Source of the DNA: Puniceicoccaceae bacterium
GTDB lineage: Bacteria > Verrucomicrobiota > Verrucomicrobiia > Opitutales > JAFGAQ01
NCBI GenBank assembly: GCA_040224245.1
Contig: JBEGIR010000002.1
Coordinates: forward strand, 1 to 64,000
Length of the DNA: 64,000 bases
Direction: 5' to 3'
The notes beneath the pieces were generated by a model. It ran no database searches and had not been told where the DNA came from. It saw nothing but the letters and a program-made list of their open reading frames with translations. The position numbers and the translations under genes were made by a program. Below, piece by piece: positions 56,245-64,000 of the stretch (its first letter is position 1; each line of letters begins with the position of its first letter).

Positions 56245-58956
56245 TCACTTCACTCGTGGGGGCCAGGCAAGGTTGAATTGGGGATCAAAGTTGGACAGAT
56301 TGGGATTGTAGAAGGGGTCCGCTTTCAAAAGTTCACCCCAGTGTTGGCGCATGTAGTCCGCTTCGCTATCCATGCGCTTCTGTTGTTCAGGAGTGATTTC
56401 ATAACCACGCGAAACCGATTCGTGATGAATCAGCTTGGCATAAGGGGTCCAGACCGTTGCAAGTCCCAACTCGCGCCGAGCACGCAGACAGTAGTCCACA
56501 TCGTTGTAGGCTACCGCAAGTTCATTTGCATTCATGCCTCCCAATTGCTGCCACACCTCCCGACGCGTCGCAAGGCAGGCCCCCGTTACAGCAGAGTAGT
56601 TCTGATTGAGGTGCGCGCGCCCCATGTGCCCGATGTTCCACTCGAGCTGAAATTTGAAGGCCTCCACCGCAATGCCACACACCCCGAGCAGGATGCCGGC
56701 ATGCTGCACGCGATGGTCCGGGTAGAGCAACCAGCCGCCCACTGCACCGACCTCAGGGCGCATCGCTTGTGAGCAGAGTTCTTCCAGCCAGGTATCGTCT
56801 AGAATCTCCACGTCGTTGTTGAGCAATACCAGGACGTCGCCTGTGGCCTCAGTCGCCGCCAGATTGTTAATCGCAGAGAAGTTGAAGGGCTGATCATAGC
56901 GCAACACCCGCACCCGATCCTCCGATGCAAGCGACGCAAACCACTCCAGCGCATCGGCTTCATCCGACTGGTTATCCACCAACAGGATTTCGAACTCAGG
57001 GGCCTGGGTGTGCCGCAACAGACTCTCAATACAGCGACGCGTCACCTCCGCCTGATTGCGGGTCGGGATCAGGATCGATGCTTTGGTTGCCTTTGGCAGT
57101 TCATACTTCACCCGGTATGCACCCGGCCACATGCCCTCCATCACTTCGCCGTGCACGCCGCGTTCCTCAAGGTAGGCCTCGATCGCGCGCTTGCCGGCAG
57201 TCACTGCATAGGGTTTGCTGTCAATCGTCTTTGAGGTCGAGGTATCCAGATAGCGCCAGTGATAGAGTATGCGTGGGATGTGCACGATGCGATCTGGCGA
57301 TGTCTTCAGCAGAAAGCGAAGTGCCATATCCCAGTCCTGCGAACCATAGAGATCCTCGCGAAAACCTTCGATCTCGCGCAGGATGCGGGTCCGGTAAACT
57401 CCGAGGTGCGAGATGCAGTTGTGCGACAGAAACAAATCCGGGTTCCAGTCCGATTTGAAATAGGGATCAAAGCGCTTGCCCTCCGCATCCACTTTATCCT
57501 CATCACTGTAGAGCAGATCTGCTTCCGGGCACGCGTTCAGGGTGCAAACCACGTGATACAGGGCATGTGGTGGCAACAGGTCATCATGATCCAGCAGCGC
57601 GCAAAACTCCCCTTCCGCAACTTCCAGTGCCGAGTTGGTCGCCGCAGAGATGTGGCCGTTTTTCTCACGAAAAACCACACGAACCCGTTCATCCTGCGAG
57701 GCATAGCCTTCCAGTATCTCCCGCACGTGCGCCGAGGGTGAATGATCGTCTGCAATGCACAGCTGCCAGTTTTCATAGCTCTGGGCGAGCACACTTTCGA
57801 TCACTTCCCGCAACCATCGCTCCGGGGTATCGTAAACTGGAAGCAGTATCGAAATCAGGGGTTGAGCTTCAAACTGCGCAGCTTCATCCCGCTGTTTATT
57901 CAAGTCCTGTTCGCTCAGCGTATCAAAACAGCGGATCCACGACTGGTAATCTTCGTCAAGCTGTCGCTTCGGTGTGGTTTCAAACCCAAGGTTGACCACG
58001 ATGCGCTTGAACAGCATCGCCTGAGATCCGTCCGCAAATCGCGCGAAAATCTCAATGAAATTTTCACCCGGACCGGTTGAAACTTCAGCCAGAAATCCGC
58101 AGCGCTGCTCAACCTCGATTTCACCTTCAAAGTGCTGAACGATGTCATCCCTCACCCCTCCCAGTGCCACCGGAACTTCCATCTCACCAACTTCCGCCCA
58201 CATCTTGACGGGTGCCCGGCCCTCCCGGTCAATACACCAGCCGGCAAAATTCACCTTCTGCCCGATTGCGGGAGAAACAAAGGAGCGCGGTGCCTCCAGC
58301 GCCGCGTGGAAGCCCACCGCAATGCTTTCATCCTTGGTGAAGCTGCGTTCAAATGCCTGGGCAACGGGTGCCGGGGGTAATGTCTCCACCACTTCGTAGC
58401 TGGGTTCCTGAACCTCATCCGGAAGTGGTGGAAGCGAACTCAGGTCCACAGGAGCGCCCATTTCCTTGCCCGAAAAGCTCTTTCCGATTTTCCAGCCCCG
58501 CGTCTGCTTCAGTGATTCCAGATGTGCTGCCCGCAAACGAATCTCCTGCTCAAGGCGCTCGATGATTCCGGATTGTCGCGCAATCACCTGCTCAAAATAC
58601 GCTATCCTTCGGTCGGCGTTTTCCCGATGTCGCAATTGCAGCTGCACTTCTTTGAGCCGATGATCGCGAATTGCTTCCAACTGCGCCTGTCCGTGCTGCA
58701 GTGCCTCGATCTCCTGCCAAAGGAAGGCGATGTCCTGATCTCTCAGAGCGACCTCCCGCTTGAGTTTCTCGACCGCTTCACTATCCGTCTCGTGTGTCGA
58801 GACGAGGCGCTTCAGCGCATCTTCATACTTCTCCGCCTGTTGCCGGTGCAGCTCCAGTTTTTTGAGCAACGCTTTCGCGTGTGCCTTCCAGTCGGTAACC
58901 GGTTCACCCGATTCGTCCGGCAATGGGATCTGATCTGCCGAAGATTTTGATTTCAT
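56245..58956 (-). CDS. Coiled-coil, tandem GT2 glycosyltransferase
   Basis: A 903-residue protein. Residues 25-160 are a long coiled coil (KLELHRQQAEKYEDALKRL onward, heptads of Leu and charged residues). Residues 205-330 are a beta-rich module with VNFAGWCIDREGRAPV. Then come two GT2 domains: LISILLPVYDTPERWLREVI with LLDHDDLLPPHAL and LYSDEDKVD (about 365-600), and KASILIPTRNQAEVTRRCIE with VLLNNDVEILDDTW (about 625-880). The tandem GT2 plan is that of O-antigen and rhamnan polymerising enzymes. Its start overlaps the previous gene stop (ATGA). Confidence 0.85.
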   Translation of the reverse strand: MKSKSSADQIPLPDESGEPVTDWKAHAKALLKKLELHRQQAEKYEDALKRLVSTHETDSEAVEKLKREVALRDQDIAFLWQEIEALQHGQAQLEAIRDHRLKEVQLQLRHRENADRRIAYFEQVIARQSGIIERLEQEIRLRAAHLESLKQTRGWKIGKSFSGKEMGAPVDLSSLPPLPDEVQEPSYEVVETLPPAPVAQAFERSFTKDESIAVGFHAALEAPRSFVSPAIGQKVNFAGWCIDREGRAPVKMWAEVGEMEVPVALGGVRDDIVQHFEGEIEVEQRCGFLAEVSTGPGENFIEIFARFADGSQAMLFKRIVVNLGFETTPKRQLDEDYQSWIRCFDTLSEQDLNKQRDEAAQFEAQPLISILLPVYDTPERWLREVIESVLAQSYENWQLCIADDHSPSAHVREILEGYASQDERVRVVFREKNGHISAATNSALEVAEGEFCALLDHDDLLPPHALYHVVCTLNACPEADLLYSDEDKVDAEGKRFDPYFKSDWNPDLFLSHNCISHLGVYRTRILREIEGFREDLYGSQDWDMALRFLLKTSPDRIVHIPRILYHWRYLDTSTSKTIDSKPYAVTAGKRAIEAYLEERGVHGEVMEGMWPGAYRVKYELPKATKASILIPTRNQAEVTRRCIESLLRHTQAPEFEILLVDNQSDEADALEWFASLASEDRVRVLRYDQPFNFSAINNLAATEATGDVLVLLNNDVEILDDTWLEELCSQAMRPEVGAVGGWLLYPDHRVQHAGILLGVCGIAVEAFKFQLEWNIGHMGRAHLNQNYSAVTGACLATRREVWQQLGGMNANELAVAYNDVDYCLRARRELGLATVWTPYAKLIHHESVSRGYEITPEQQKRMDSEADYMRQHWGELLKADPFYNPNLSNFDPQFNLAWPPRVK

Positions 58957-59933
58957 GCTGTCTCGTCCTCGTCAAGTGGCTCTGCCTTCGCTTCCCTGAC
59001 GCGATAGGTCTTTTTGTTCTGCGCCTCATAATAGGTGCGCGTGATGATTTCTGCCAGCAATCCCATCAGGATGGAGTATACACCCATGAGCGCAAAAAAC
59101 AGACAGAACAGTGGAAGTGGCGTACGGGAGAAGTTCCGGATCTCAAAGAGCTTCAGCGCGATGGCAATCAATGCGAACAGTCCGCTTGCCGAAAAGCAAC
59201 CAAGGCCAAATCCACCAAAAACATACATGGGTTTCTGCGAATATCCGTGCAGAAATTTCACGACAATCAGGTCGAGAATGACCTTAAACACCCGCTCCAT
59301 TCCGTATTTCGAAACACCTTTGGTCCGGGGAAAATGGTTCACGGGCACTTCCGTAATGCGCCCACCCTGCCAGGCGGCATAAATCGGAATGAAGCGATGC
59401 ATCTCCCCATACAGGCGCACCTCCGACATCACAGACTTGCGGTAGGCTTTGAGTGAACAACCGTAATCGTGCAGCTTCACTCCGGAAATCTTGGAGATGA
59501 GCGCATTGGCCACCCGGCTCAGAAAAACGCGCCGAAAGCGTTTATCCTGACGCTTCTTGCGCCAGCCAGAAACCACGTCATAGCCTTCATCCAGTTTTTT
59601 CAGAAGCATCGGAATATCCGCCGGATCATTCTGCAGATCGGCGTCGAGTGGAACCACGACCTGCCCTTTGGCATAGTCAAACCCCGCCTGCATCGCTGCA
59701 GTCTGGCCGAAATTCCGCCGAAACTGCACCGCGACGTAGCGCTGGTCTTCAGCTGCTTTTTCGTCAATCAACCGACCGCTCTCGTCCTTGCTTCCGTCAT
59801 TCACCAGAACGACTTCCCACTCGTGGGTCCCCAACGTCATCAACTCATCGAGTTTGCTGAAGAGTTCGGGCAAGTTCGCTTCCTCATTATACACGGGTAC
59901 AATGATGGATACACAATCAACAGGTTCGCTCAT
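58953..59933 (-). CDS. Polyprenyl-phosphate glycosyltransferase, DPM1/GtrB-like
   Basis: A 326-residue membrane enzyme. The GT2 domain opens VSIIVPVYNEEANLPELFSKLDEL and has VVPLDADLQNDPADIPMLL with the catalytic Asp residues and YDVVSGWRKKRQDKRFRR. Two C-terminal membrane helices (YVFGGFGLGCFSASGLFALIAIAL and LFCLFFALMGVYSILMGLLAEI) match the GtrB/ArnC plan. Enzymes of this type attach a sugar to undecaprenyl phosphate for later transfer outside the cytoplasm. It overlaps the following GT2 gene by ATGA. Confidence 0.9.
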   Translation of the reverse strand: MSEPVDCVSIIVPVYNEEANLPELFSKLDELMTLGTHEWEVVLVNDGSKDESGRLIDEKAAEDQRYVAVQFRRNFGQTAAMQAGFDYAKGQVVVPLDADLQNDPADIPMLLKKLDEGYDVVSGWRKKRQDKRFRRVFLSRVANALISKISGVKLHDYGCSLKAYRKSVMSEVRLYGEMHRFIPIYAAWQGGRITEVPVNHFPRTKGVSKYGMERVFKVILDLIVVKFLHGYSQKPMYVFGGFGLGCFSASGLFALIAIALKLFEIRNFSRTPLPLFCLFFALMGVYSILMGLLAEIITRTYYEAQNKKTYRVREAKAEPLDEDETA

Positions 59934-59953
59934 GAATGGGTGAAGGGATAAAA

Positions 59954-60547
59954 TCAGGAGTTGAAATACCAGACAATCAAGCGGTAGATCGCCGAGAGAA
60001 GAAGGGCAGCAAGCAACGAAAATGCAAAGCCCTTGACAATCAACCAGGTGCGTGAGGGTGGTTCTGGGGCTTCAGGAATCTTCGTTAGGATCAGGTAGGG
60101 ATCGTTAAAACCCGGATCCACTTCAAAATACAACCGGGATGGGTCAATGCGAAAGGTCTTGATATGGTTCTGGGGTACAAGGGTTTCAAACACAACATCG
60201 CGAACGTATTCTCCGCCGTAGAACGAAACCTGGATCCGATTCACAGTGGTCTGCACTCCTTCCTCATGATAGACCGGATCCCACCGAAGACGCACCATCG
60301 ACGGTTGCGGCAGTTCAAACACCAAATCTGTGTCGACTCCGCTCTCAAGCAGTTCACCGGGAATGCGCTTCTCCGCTGAAAAACCAAGTCCGTCGTCATA
60401 GAACAATTCGGTCACTCCGGTCTGACTCGAATTCAAGCGGATCTCCAGGGTATGTCGCCCCAATGGAGTGTCCATCGCCGTTTTTAATCCGATCGCCAGA
60501 CACACGATCAGGATTGAGAGATAAATCCCATATTTTTTGATAAACAT
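59954..60547 (-). CDS. Membrane protein with beta-rich module
   Basis: A 197-residue protein with a membrane helix at each end (YGIYLSILIVCLAIGLKTAM and TWLIVKGFAFSLLAALLLSAIY). The exported middle part (TELFYDDGLGFSAEKRIPGE, VRLRWDPVYHEE, YFEVDPGFNDPYLIL) resembles the C-terminal module of the glycosyltransferases at 46359 and 48959. The ATG at 60547 was chosen, since codons upstream are not signal-like. Function unknown; its place in the cluster and its module suggest a role in glycan assembly at the membrane. Confidence 0.65.
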   Translation of the reverse strand: MFIKKYGIYLSILIVCLAIGLKTAMDTPLGRHTLEIRLNSSQTGVTELFYDDGLGFSAEKRIPGELLESGVDTDLVFELPQPSMVRLRWDPVYHEEGVQTTVNRIQVSFYGGEYVRDVVFETLVPQNHIKTFRIDPSRLYFEVDPGFNDPYLILTKIPEAPEPPSRTWLIVKGFAFSLLAALLLSAIYRLIVWYFNS

Positions 60548-60679
60548 CGCGATCAAGTGTGCAAAATGCCATCTAAGAGAGCTTCGGGACTGCCTGCAAT
60601 GCCAATTCTGGGCCACACGTTCAAATTCGATTGCACACCCTGCGGTTGCAGGGGATTTCGAAACAAGCCTAGACAAGTC

Positions 60680-62782
60680 CTAAAAGATCTTACCCGGGAT
60701 GTAGGCTTGCAGTTCTTCACTGCCCGCCAGCGAAAAATCCTCCTTGAAGCGGGTCAACAGCCTATTGTAGGCGGGATCATTCATCAGCAATGTCGACCAG
60801 TGTTTCCACATGTAGTTCACTTCCTTCTGATAGCGGTTGAATTTTTCGGGCGTATTTTCCGGTCCGCGAGTTGCAGACTCATGATGATAAAGCACCGCAT
60901 ACGGAGTGTAAACGTTGCGATAGCCTGCCTCGCGAATCTTGATGCAGAGGTCAACGTCATTGTTCGTGATCGCCAGCTGCACATCATCAAATCCACCGAC
61001 TTCCCGAAAGACTTCCGCCCGCACGACAAGACAGGCAGCCGTAACGGCCGAATAGTTCTGGATCACGTGTGCACGCAGCGGCCCTTCACCAGGTTCATTG
61101 GGAAACAGGCGAAATGCGTGGGCTGCCACATGGCCCACTCCGATCAATACACCCGCATGCTGCAGCGAACCGTCCGGGTAGAGCAGTTTTGCTCCTACAG
61201 CACCCACATCTGGTCGGCACGCGTGACTCACCATCTCTTCCAGCCAGTCCCCTTCGATCACTTCAAGATCGTTGTTGAGAAATGCATACAGCTCTCCGCT
61301 CGCTTCCATCGTTCCCCGATTGTTGATCTGAGAGTAGTTGAAACGCCCCGGACACGGCACGATGCGACAGCCCCGTTCCCGCAAGTATGCGAAGTAGGCA
61401 TGGGTTTCCTCCAACTCCGAGTCGTTGTCGAGAATCAGAATCTCATAGTTCGCATAGCTCGTCTTCTCCAGAATGCTGTCCACCATGGTCCTCAGCACTG
61501 ACACACCATCACGCGTCGGGATCAGCAACGATACTTTGGGTGCCGGAGTCGGAAGCATGTAGCGTGTCCTCCATCCGCCCACGCCCGGAGCAAGACTCAC
61601 CTCCACCGCATTTCCCAGTGCTTCATGATGCTCACGCAACAGCACACTGCCGAGTTCGGAAGCTTCCATGCTCGTGTGTGGATCATATTTGTTCAGCAGG
61701 TGAAAATAAATCCCGCAAAGGCGCCCGACCTGCTCGCGTTTGCAGGTTCTTGAAAACCGTAACTGCAGTGCCCACTTGTCGTGAATCCTGGTCTGTTCGC
61801 CCAGGCCTCCAGCCTCCAGAAACGCCTTCGTCTGCATGAGAAAGCGTGTTCCAATGTAGGGATAGCTGTGCAGGAGATCACGATTCCACTCGGGCAATAC
61901 ATGACTGTCGCCCAGAGAACCGTCTTCCAACTGATGGTCAAAATCCGTGTAGAACAACGCAGTCTCGGGGTGGCGGCTCAGAAATCGAAAAAAGTCCCGG
62001 GGCAGATCCGGATCGATGCAGTCGCCCTCCTGCAACAGTCCCACCCACGCGTCTGCGTCGGCCCTTCCCAGACGGATCTTGAGTTCACTTCGGCGCATCA
62101 CCTGCACCGTGGGAATCGAAGCCAGCCCAGTGCGGAGCACCGGGAGAAGTGTATCCCGGTCGTCCACAATGCAGATTTCTGTCGGTCCTGCTGCTGCACG
62201 ATGAATGCTGTGCAAGGTTTGCAGGATGGCATCGAGCGCGCCGTCGTGCAACTCCACGACCCACAGCATAGGCACTGGGAACACCAGTTCGTCCTTGGCA
62301 TAGTCATTGGCCGAGCGAAGCGCAGGTTCGTGCTCCACTCGCCAACGGTCATAGTCGCTGAGGGGTGCTTGTGCTCCCGGCTGCTCCTCCACGGATTCCG
62401 GAGAGTCGGTCACGCGGTCCTGCTGTATCACCGTACGCCTGCCCAGTGAAAGGGTTCGCCCGTCGGCATGTTCCAGATGAAATGAAATGCGCTTGAGTCC
62501 CTTACCAATCTTCAGTTCGGTGCGAAAAAAATGAATCCCTGATGACGGGATCTCATCCCCGTGTTCACGCATCCAACGCTGCGGTCGCAGGGCGGGGATG
62601 GCAGACAATGTCCAATGCACACGTCGTTTTCCCAAGGTCGCCACCAACGAAAACCCATCAGTCCGGAGATCCGCATTGCACCAGCCTGCGATTTCCAGCC
62701 AGCCCCGGTTTGCCACGAGCGTTGTCAGTCTGGGAAGAAAAAGGGCCGCCACAGGGTTGGCTTTCGCATGGGGTGACTTCAT
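60680..62782 (-). CDS. GT2 glycosyltransferase with N-terminal beta-rich module
   Basis: A 700-residue protein. Residues 15-115 (LTTLVANRGWLEIAGWC to LSLGRRTVI) resemble the module in the 903-residue paralog. A first GT2-like region (about 165-400) holds LFYTDFDHQL. The second GT2 domain (about 420-665) is well kept: VSLLIPTRDGVSVLRTMV, LDNDSELEETHAYF, YAFLNNDLEVIEGDW, LQHAGVLIGVGHVAAHAF and VDLCIKIREAGYRNVYTPYAVLYHHES. It is the closest relative within the window of the gene at 56245. A second copy of the gene plan without the coiled coil, so duplication and divergence are likely. Confidence 0.85.
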   Translation of the reverse strand: MKSPHAKANPVAALFLPRLTTLVANRGWLEIAGWCNADLRTDGFSLVATLGKRRVHWTLSAIPALRPQRWMREHGDEIPSSGIHFFRTELKIGKGLKRISFHLEHADGRTLSLGRRTVIQQDRVTDSPESVEEQPGAQAPLSDYDRWRVEHEPALRSANDYAKDELVFPVPMLWVVELHDGALDAILQTLHSIHRAAAGPTEICIVDDRDTLLPVLRTGLASIPTVQVMRRSELKIRLGRADADAWVGLLQEGDCIDPDLPRDFFRFLSRHPETALFYTDFDHQLEDGSLGDSHVLPEWNRDLLHSYPYIGTRFLMQTKAFLEAGGLGEQTRIHDKWALQLRFSRTCKREQVGRLCGIYFHLLNKYDPHTSMEASELGSVLLREHHEALGNAVEVSLAPGVGGWRTRYMLPTPAPKVSLLIPTRDGVSVLRTMVDSILEKTSYANYEILILDNDSELEETHAYFAYLRERGCRIVPCPGRFNYSQINNRGTMEASGELYAFLNNDLEVIEGDWLEEMVSHACRPDVGAVGAKLLYPDGSLQHAGVLIGVGHVAAHAFRLFPNEPGEGPLRAHVIQNYSAVTAACLVVRAEVFREVGGFDDVQLAITNNDVDLCIKIREAGYRNVYTPYAVLYHHESATRGPENTPEKFNRYQKEVNYMWKHWSTLLMNDPAYNRLLTRFKEDFSLAGSEELQAYIPGKIF

Positions 62783-62897
62783 GTGATCAGATCAATCGTA
62801 TCAGGATAGTGGAACCGGATCTGCAACGCGCCAAAGAATTCGTCGTATCCGAAGCGCACCATCTCAAGAAAACATCGACTCAATGTTCAAGCGCAAT

Positions 62898-64000
62898 TCA
62901 CGAACGCTGCAGATTTCGGATCTGCTCCTCCGTCAAATCCTCCGTACAGAGGCGATTGTAGAGTAACAATCCCGCAGTCGCGCTCAGAAATACCACCAGT
63001 GGCAACACCCACCTCACAGGCAGGGTAAGGCGTTGGCGATGCGCCAATTCCACAACCGGAGAAACCACGTATGGGTCAGCACCTCCCGAGCGGATTACGA
63101 TCAACTCCGCTTCTGCCCGCTCGATCTGTGCATCGCCCCGCGCGGTCCAGCCCTCCCAGCTCAGTTGAAATTCCTTGCCGTCCGCATACACCAGGCGCAG
63201 GTTTCGCAGTTCGACGGTGCCCTGCCCTTCCAAGGGATCGATGCGCACCACACGGATGGGGTCGTTCACTCCCGTGAGCGCAATGCGCACCGTTTCATCT
63301 GCGGCTCCACCCTGCGGTGGGTGAGCCATAAACTGCTGATAACGCTGCGAGTCACCGGTTCGCAGGTAGGCATAAGGGCGCGAACTCAGTTCACCCATGC
63401 GCTCAAATTGCAGTTCCGGTGCAAAGCGCTGCTCCCGATCATTAAAAAGTGCACTGTCCGCAAACAGCCAATAAGCATAGAGGGCCAATAACAATCCCGC
63501 GATCACACAACTGGTCGGGTTTACCAACTGCCAGCGGAGGCTGATTCGGTCCACCCAACGGGTATAGGCCTGGCGCAGACGGCGCAGTCCGTCAATGGCA
63601 CCTGTGCAAGCCATCCAGAGCTTCACAAGCGATGCCACAATGGCATTGCGCAACAACCAACCCACCAGCAGTCCGGTCAGCGCCATTCCCAGGTGTTGTC
63701 CCCATTGTTTTCCAAGAATTTTCGCGTCGGAAAGAGTCCCAAAATCACCTTCCAGGTGAAAATGCGGATCCATGTTTCCCTGCGCGGGATACACCGCTAA
63801 TTCACGTTTGGCTGCGTTCCACTGCCAGCGCACACTATTGGCGATGCGATACTCCGGAAGCAACAGCGAGCGGCCTCGCCAATTTCCTGGTTGGTGATAA
63901 TCCAGCGCGTGCAGGACCACATAACCGTCATGATCCATCGGATCCAGTCGCAGGTTTACAATGGATGCAAACCCGCTCAGGTCAAAACGAAGCGGAACGA
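62898..64000 (-). CDS. Membrane protein, partial, first gene seen of the glycan cluster
   Basis: The frame stays open to the window edge, so the true start is beyond 64000; at least 367 residues are visible. The exported N-terminal part has FDLSGFASIVNLRLDPMDHDGYVVL. A membrane helix (MALTGLLVGWLLRNAIVASLV) follows, then a helix near CVIAGLLLALYAYWLF, an exported segment with a second copy of the motif (IRVVRIDPLEGQGTVELRNLRLVY), and a final helix (WVLPLVVFLSATAGLLLYN). Related modules occur in other proteins of the cluster. No enzymatic motif is visible. Confidence 0.6.
   Translation of the reverse strand, partial: VPLRFDLSGFASIVNLRLDPMDHDGYVVLHALDYHQPGNWRGRSLLLPEYRIANSVRWQWNAAKRELAVYPAQGNMDPHFHLEGDFGTLSDAKILGKQWGQHLGMALTGLLVGWLLRNAIVASLVKLWMACTGAIDGLRRLRQAYTRWVDRISLRWQLVNPTSCVIAGLLLALYAYWLFADSALFNDREQRFAPELQFERMGELSSRPYAYLRTGDSQRYQQFMAHPPQGGAADETVRIALTGVNDPIRVVRIDPLEGQGTVELRNLRLVYADGKEFQLSWEGWTARGDAQIERAEAELIVIRSGGADPYVVSPVVELAHRQRLTLPVRWVLPLVVFLSATAGLLLYNRLCTEDLTEEQIRNLQRS

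Overview
The window reads as a chromosomal stretch of a Gram-negative polysaccharide degrader. A marine or aquatic Verrucomicrobiota of the Opitutales/Puniceicoccales type is the best guess. This rests on the mix of features: a large TonB-dependent receptor whose mature start reads DEDVYTLTPFEV, a PEP-CTERM protein, carbohydrate esterases and glycoside hydrolases, a tiny 'MGDKSPKA' basic protein, few clear Shine-Dalgarno sites, and very large fused glycosyltransferases. The taxonomy is inferred, not proven by a marker gene. No phage, insertion sequence, CRISPR array or rRNA was seen. One tRNA-Lys(CTT) is present.

Layout. 1-5.4 kb holds housekeeping genes: the tail of a metallo-beta-lactamase-fold hydrolase, the DEAH helicase HrpA, a 43-residue basic protein, and a ribosome hibernation factor with a long, hairpin-rich leader. 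5.7-31.8 kb is dominated by genes for glucurono-arabinoxylan use: GH51 arabinofuranosidase, two SGNH esterases, mannonate dehydratase (UxuA) with an SDR oxidoreductase, a sialate-O-acetylesterase-type esterase, a GH43 xylosidase/arabinofuranosidase, a LacI regulator, a TonB-dependent receptor, a GPH-family sugar symporter and a GH8 exo-oligoxylanase. A tripartite RND efflux operon and two small genes sit inside it. A shared LacI-type operator, core ATAAAACGTTTAAT, occurs five times here and ties the genes together: before uxuA, before GH43, before lacI itself, in the receptor/symporter intergenic region, and once with no obvious gene.

31.9-46.2 kb is mixed: a secreted subtilase, a small unknown gene, a membrane TPR protein paired with a PEP-CTERM protein, HisI, an outer-membrane-like protein, a small membrane protein, TatC, pyruvate phosphate dikinase, a HAD phosphatase, an ECF sigma/anti-sigma/secreted-protein operon, and the tRNA.

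46.3-64 kb is a minus-strand cluster for a surface glycan: a Wzt-type ABC ATPase, an alpha-1,2-fucosyltransferase, a polyprenyl-phosphate glycosyltransferase and five large multidomain proteins. Several share accessory beta-rich modules at either end of their GT domains. The cluster continues past position 64000, and no partner permease (Wzm) is seen.

How the genes may work together (inference): outer-membrane import by the TonB receptor, periplasmic trimming by GH51, esterases and GH8, inner-membrane uptake by the GPH symporter, cytoplasmic cleavage by GH43, and glucuronate breakdown by SDR plus UxuA, all under the LacI protein. No alpha-glucuronidase, endoxylanase or uronate isomerase is visible in the window.
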